A stretch of 64,000 nt of DNA from Halorubrum depositum (GTDB taxonomy: Archaea > Halobacteriota > Halobacteria > Halobacteriales > Haloferacaceae), in the NCBI RefSeq assembly GCF_007671725.1, contig NZ_VCNM01000001.1, positions 1,054,001-1,118,000 of the forward strand, written 5' to 3'. The position numbers were made by a program, and so were the translations under genes. The notes under the pieces are model-generated. The model was not told where the DNA came from and did not search any database. It saw only the letters and a program-made list of their open reading frames with translations. Shown here piece after piece: positions 62,246-64,000 of the stretch (position 1 is the first letter of the stretch; each line of letters begins with the position of its first letter).

Positions 62246-62773
62246 TCACCACGGCCCGTCGTAGTTCACCCGCGGCCGGTCGACGTCGACGCCGAGGTCG
62301 CGGAGCGCCGCGGTCGCGTTCTGGACGGGCGACGGGGCCGGGCGGTCGAGCGCGTCCGTCGTCGCCTCGGCGAACCGGACGGTCCAGTCCCCCCCGATCA
62401 CGACCGTCGCGCGGCGCGGAATCTGTGAGTGGCCCTCCCACGACTCGGCGAGCAGGTCGTACGAGTCGGCGACGCCGCCGTGAAAGTCCGAAACGATCGG
62501 GAAGGGGAGGTCGAACCGGTCGGCGTACGCGAACCCCGAGTATAGCGAGTCCCCGGTGAGCGCGACGACGGCGAGGTCGTCGCGGCCGTGCCACCCCGCG
62601 TCCCGCACCGCGGCGAGCTCTGCCGTGCAGGTCGGGACGAAGTTCGCGGGGGCGAAACAGAGCGCGACCGCCTCGCGGCCGTCGACCAGCCGGAACAGCT
62701 CCAGCTCCGCGGCCGTCCCGCCGGTTACCGCGGGGGCGATGAAGTCCGGCGCCTTGCGACCGACGTCTATCAT
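62246..62773 (-). CDS. Peroxiredoxin (AhpC/TSA type)
   Basis: 175 residues from ATG 62773. Thioredoxin fold: MIDVGRKAPDFIAPAVTGGT, peroxidatic Cys49 in CFAPANFVPTCTAELAAV, DSLYSGFAYADRFDLPFPIV, and RRATVVIGGDWTVRFAE. No second canonical resolving cysteine in the C-terminal half, so probably 1-Cys or BCP type. Reduces peroxides. About 75 nt upstream of the next small gene's stop. Confidence 0.88.
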   Translation of the reverse strand: MIDVGRKAPDFIAPAVTGGTAAELELFRLVDGREAVALCFAPANFVPTCTAELAAVRDAGWHGRDDLAVVALTGDSLYSGFAYADRFDLPFPIVSDFHGGVADSYDLLAESWEGHSQIPRRATVVIGGDWTVRFAEATTDALDRPAPSPVQNATAALRDLGVDVDRPRVNYDGPW

Positions 62774-62932
62774 GGACGACACCTGCGCGTGCTGTCGGTA
62801 AATACCCACCCCCGGTCGTTCGGCCTCGATCCGACGCACTGAGAGCAGAGAGATCGGATGAGATGCTACTATGGGCCCTGCGAGCAGCGCTCACGGTGTA
62901 AGAGCTTTACGCGTGGCCGGCCGAGGGAGGTC

Positions 62933-63481
62933 GTGTTCGACCTCGACGTCGCGACCGCGCTCGCCCTCGTCGAGGGCTACGGCGCCGTCGCGGTGTTCGC
63001 CGTGTTCGCGCTCGAGGGCGCGCTCGTCGGGAAGGTGCTCCCCGCGCGGACGCTGTTCGTGACCGCCGTGGTCGCCGTCGGCGTCGAGGCGATCGCGGTC
63101 CTGCCGGTGTTCGCCGCGGCGGTGATCGGCGCGACCGTCGGCCAGTCGGTCGTCTTCGTCGCCGTCCGGAGGTTCGACGTCGACCCCGCGTCGCTTCCCC
63201 TCGTTCCGATCGGCGAGGGGGGCCTCGACGGGGCGACGCGGTGGTTCGACCGGTGGGGGCTCCCCGCGGTCGCCGCCTCCAACGCGGTCCCCGGCACGCG
63301 CGGGTGGCTCGCGGTCCCGACCGCGAACGCCTCGTCCGTCTCCGCACCGCGGTTCGCCGCCGCGTCGCTGGTCGGGTCCGCCGCGTACGTCGGCGCGCTG
63401 CTCGCGGTCGGTGTCGCCGTGGCGCTGGGTATCGGGGGCGCGGCCGACCTCCTCGGTCCCGAGTTGGCCGCGGCGCTGTAG
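62933..63481 (+). CDS. DedA/SNARE-associated-like membrane protein
   Basis: 182 residues from GTG 62933. Hydrophobic helices (GYGAVAVFAVFALEGALVGK, LPARTLFVTAVVAVGVEAIA, VLPVFAAAVIGATVGQSVVF, and a final one after residue ~140) surround an amphipathic FDRWGLPAVAASNAVPGTRG segment resembling the DedA re-entrant loop. GTG sits 2 nt after GGAGG, too close for a normal Shine-Dalgarno; CTTTACG near 62905 suggests a leaderless transcript instead. Role in lipid or proton handling is only inferred. Confidence 0.75.
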   Translation: MFDLDVATALALVEGYGAVAVFAVFALEGALVGKVLPARTLFVTAVVAVGVEAIAVLPVFAAAVIGATVGQSVVFVAVRRFDVDPASLPLVPIGEGGLDGATRWFDRWGLPAVAASNAVPGTRGWLAVPTANASSVSAPRFAAASLVGSAAYVGALLAVGVAVALGIGGAADLLGPELAAAL

Positions 63482-63545
63482 CGGTCGGCCGCGTCGCCGG
63501 ACCGTCGGATCGCCCGAACGTCCGCCGTGTCGTCCTGCCGCCCTC

Positions 63546-64000
63546 TCAGAGAACGGTCCCGTGTTTCTTGTCCGGCAGGTCCTTCTCGACGTCCTCGTAG
63601 AACGCGAACCGGGCCGCGAGCTCCTCGCGGAGCGTCGACGGCGGCACGATCTCGTCGATGACGACCTCGCTGGCCATCCGGTGGACGTCGATGTCCTCGC
63701 GGTACTCCTCGCGCAGGCGCGCCTCGGTCTCGGCACGCTCCTCGGGGTCGTCGATCTCGGCGAGCTTCCGCGCGTAGACGGCGTTGATCGCGGCCTCCGG
63801 ACCCATGATCGCGATCTCGCCGGAGGGAAGCCCGATCACGCTCTCGGGGTCGTAGGCCGGCCCGCCCATCGCGTAGATCCCCGCGCCGTACGCCTTCCGG
63901 ACGACGACGGTCTGTTTCGGCACCGTCGCCGAGGAGGTGGCGTAGATCATCTTCTTCCCCTTCTCTAAGATCGCGTCCTTCTCGACCCCCGAGCCGGCCA
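63546..64000 (-). CDS. Acyl-CoA carboxylase carboxyltransferase subunit, C-terminal fragment
   Basis: The gene enters from the right edge; about 150 codons are visible. GSGVEKDAILEKGKKMIYAT, then VPKQTVVVRKAYGAGIYAMG and GGPAYDPESVIGLPSGEIAI, IMGPEAAINAVYARKLAEID belong to the biotin-dependent carboxyltransferase (propionyl-/acetyl-CoA type) beta subunit. The C-terminal EEYREDIDVHRMASEVVIDE and PSTLREELAARFAFYEDVEK complete it. Stop TGA at 63546. Confidence 0.85.
   Translation of the reverse strand, partial: AGSGVEKDAILEKGKKMIYATSSATVPKQTVVVRKAYGAGIYAMGGPAYDPESVIGLPSGEIAIMGPEAAINAVYARKLAEIDDPEERAETEARLREEYREDIDVHRMASEVVIDEIVPPSTLREELAARFAFYEDVEKDLPDKKHGTVL

Overview
This 64 kb window is a chromosomal segment from an extremely halophilic archaeon. 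The evidence is its high GC content with GC-rich third codon positions, strongly acidic proteins, frequent GTG starts, TTTATA/TTTAAA-type TATA boxes about 25-30 nt before start codons (many mRNAs look leaderless), and archaeal versions of the information-processing machinery: aIF2-gamma, RpoE'/Spt4, eL19/eL32/eS4/eS24, RNase P p29, CDC48, KEOPS, class I LysRS and Trm1. Gene content and style fit the Halorubrum group, but that placement is an inference. There is no rRNA operon, CRISPR array, recognisable transposase or integrase, and no origin. The window is mostly conserved core genome, and the unusual material lies in short accessory stretches.

Layout. 0-6 kb: edge genes, then the translation/transcription cluster aIF2-gamma, PIN domain, rpoE1, spt4, dephospho-CoA kinase, rps24e, Kae1-Bud32 fusion. 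6-13.5 kb: small membrane and zinc-binding proteins, a histidine kinase, the pyrH-lysS operon, a MobB-like/MoaE fusion and a site-2 protease. 13.5-20.6 kb: sHSP-UbiB pair, membrane protein, alpha/beta hydrolase, and an Hsp20-like gene translationally coupled to CDC48. 20.6-30.4 kb: class II ribonucleotide reductase behind a structured leader, a glycine-rich acidic protein, aldo/keto reductase, an Fe-S photolyase-like protein, small membrane proteins, aIF1A, a RimK-like ligase and an sHSP. 30.6-35 kb: gap, pgk, and divergent lrp/glnA. 35-43 kb: YihY and PAP2 membrane proteins, trm1, a two-helix membrane protein with a 219-residue valine-tetrad tail, APC permease, UspA, an Lrp/RCK_C regulator and a collapsed macro-domain gene. 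43.2-57.5 kb: the complete S10/spc-type ribosomal operon on the minus strand, headed by a SPOUT methyltransferase and ending at secY. 57.8-64 kb: an ArsR-like regulator, a Tat/lipoprotein glucose-dehydrogenase-like protein, tRNA-Gly(GCC) followed by about 400 nt of structured non-coding DNA, aldo/keto reductase, peroxiredoxin, a DedA-like protein and the 3' end of a biotin-dependent carboxyltransferase gene.

Most striking: the tetrad-repeat membrane protein at 38766-39662, with 54 four-residue units each starting with Val; the iterated alternative hairpins built from the 3' end of tRNA-Gly at 60655-60740; paired GGA-loop hairpins inside nrdJ; the structured nrdJ leader; the internally deleted macro-domain gene; and inverted repeats lying between TATA box and start codon of the CDC48 operon and of an sHSP gene. 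Names resting on memory of haloarchaeal families (DUF numbers in particular) are marked as such.
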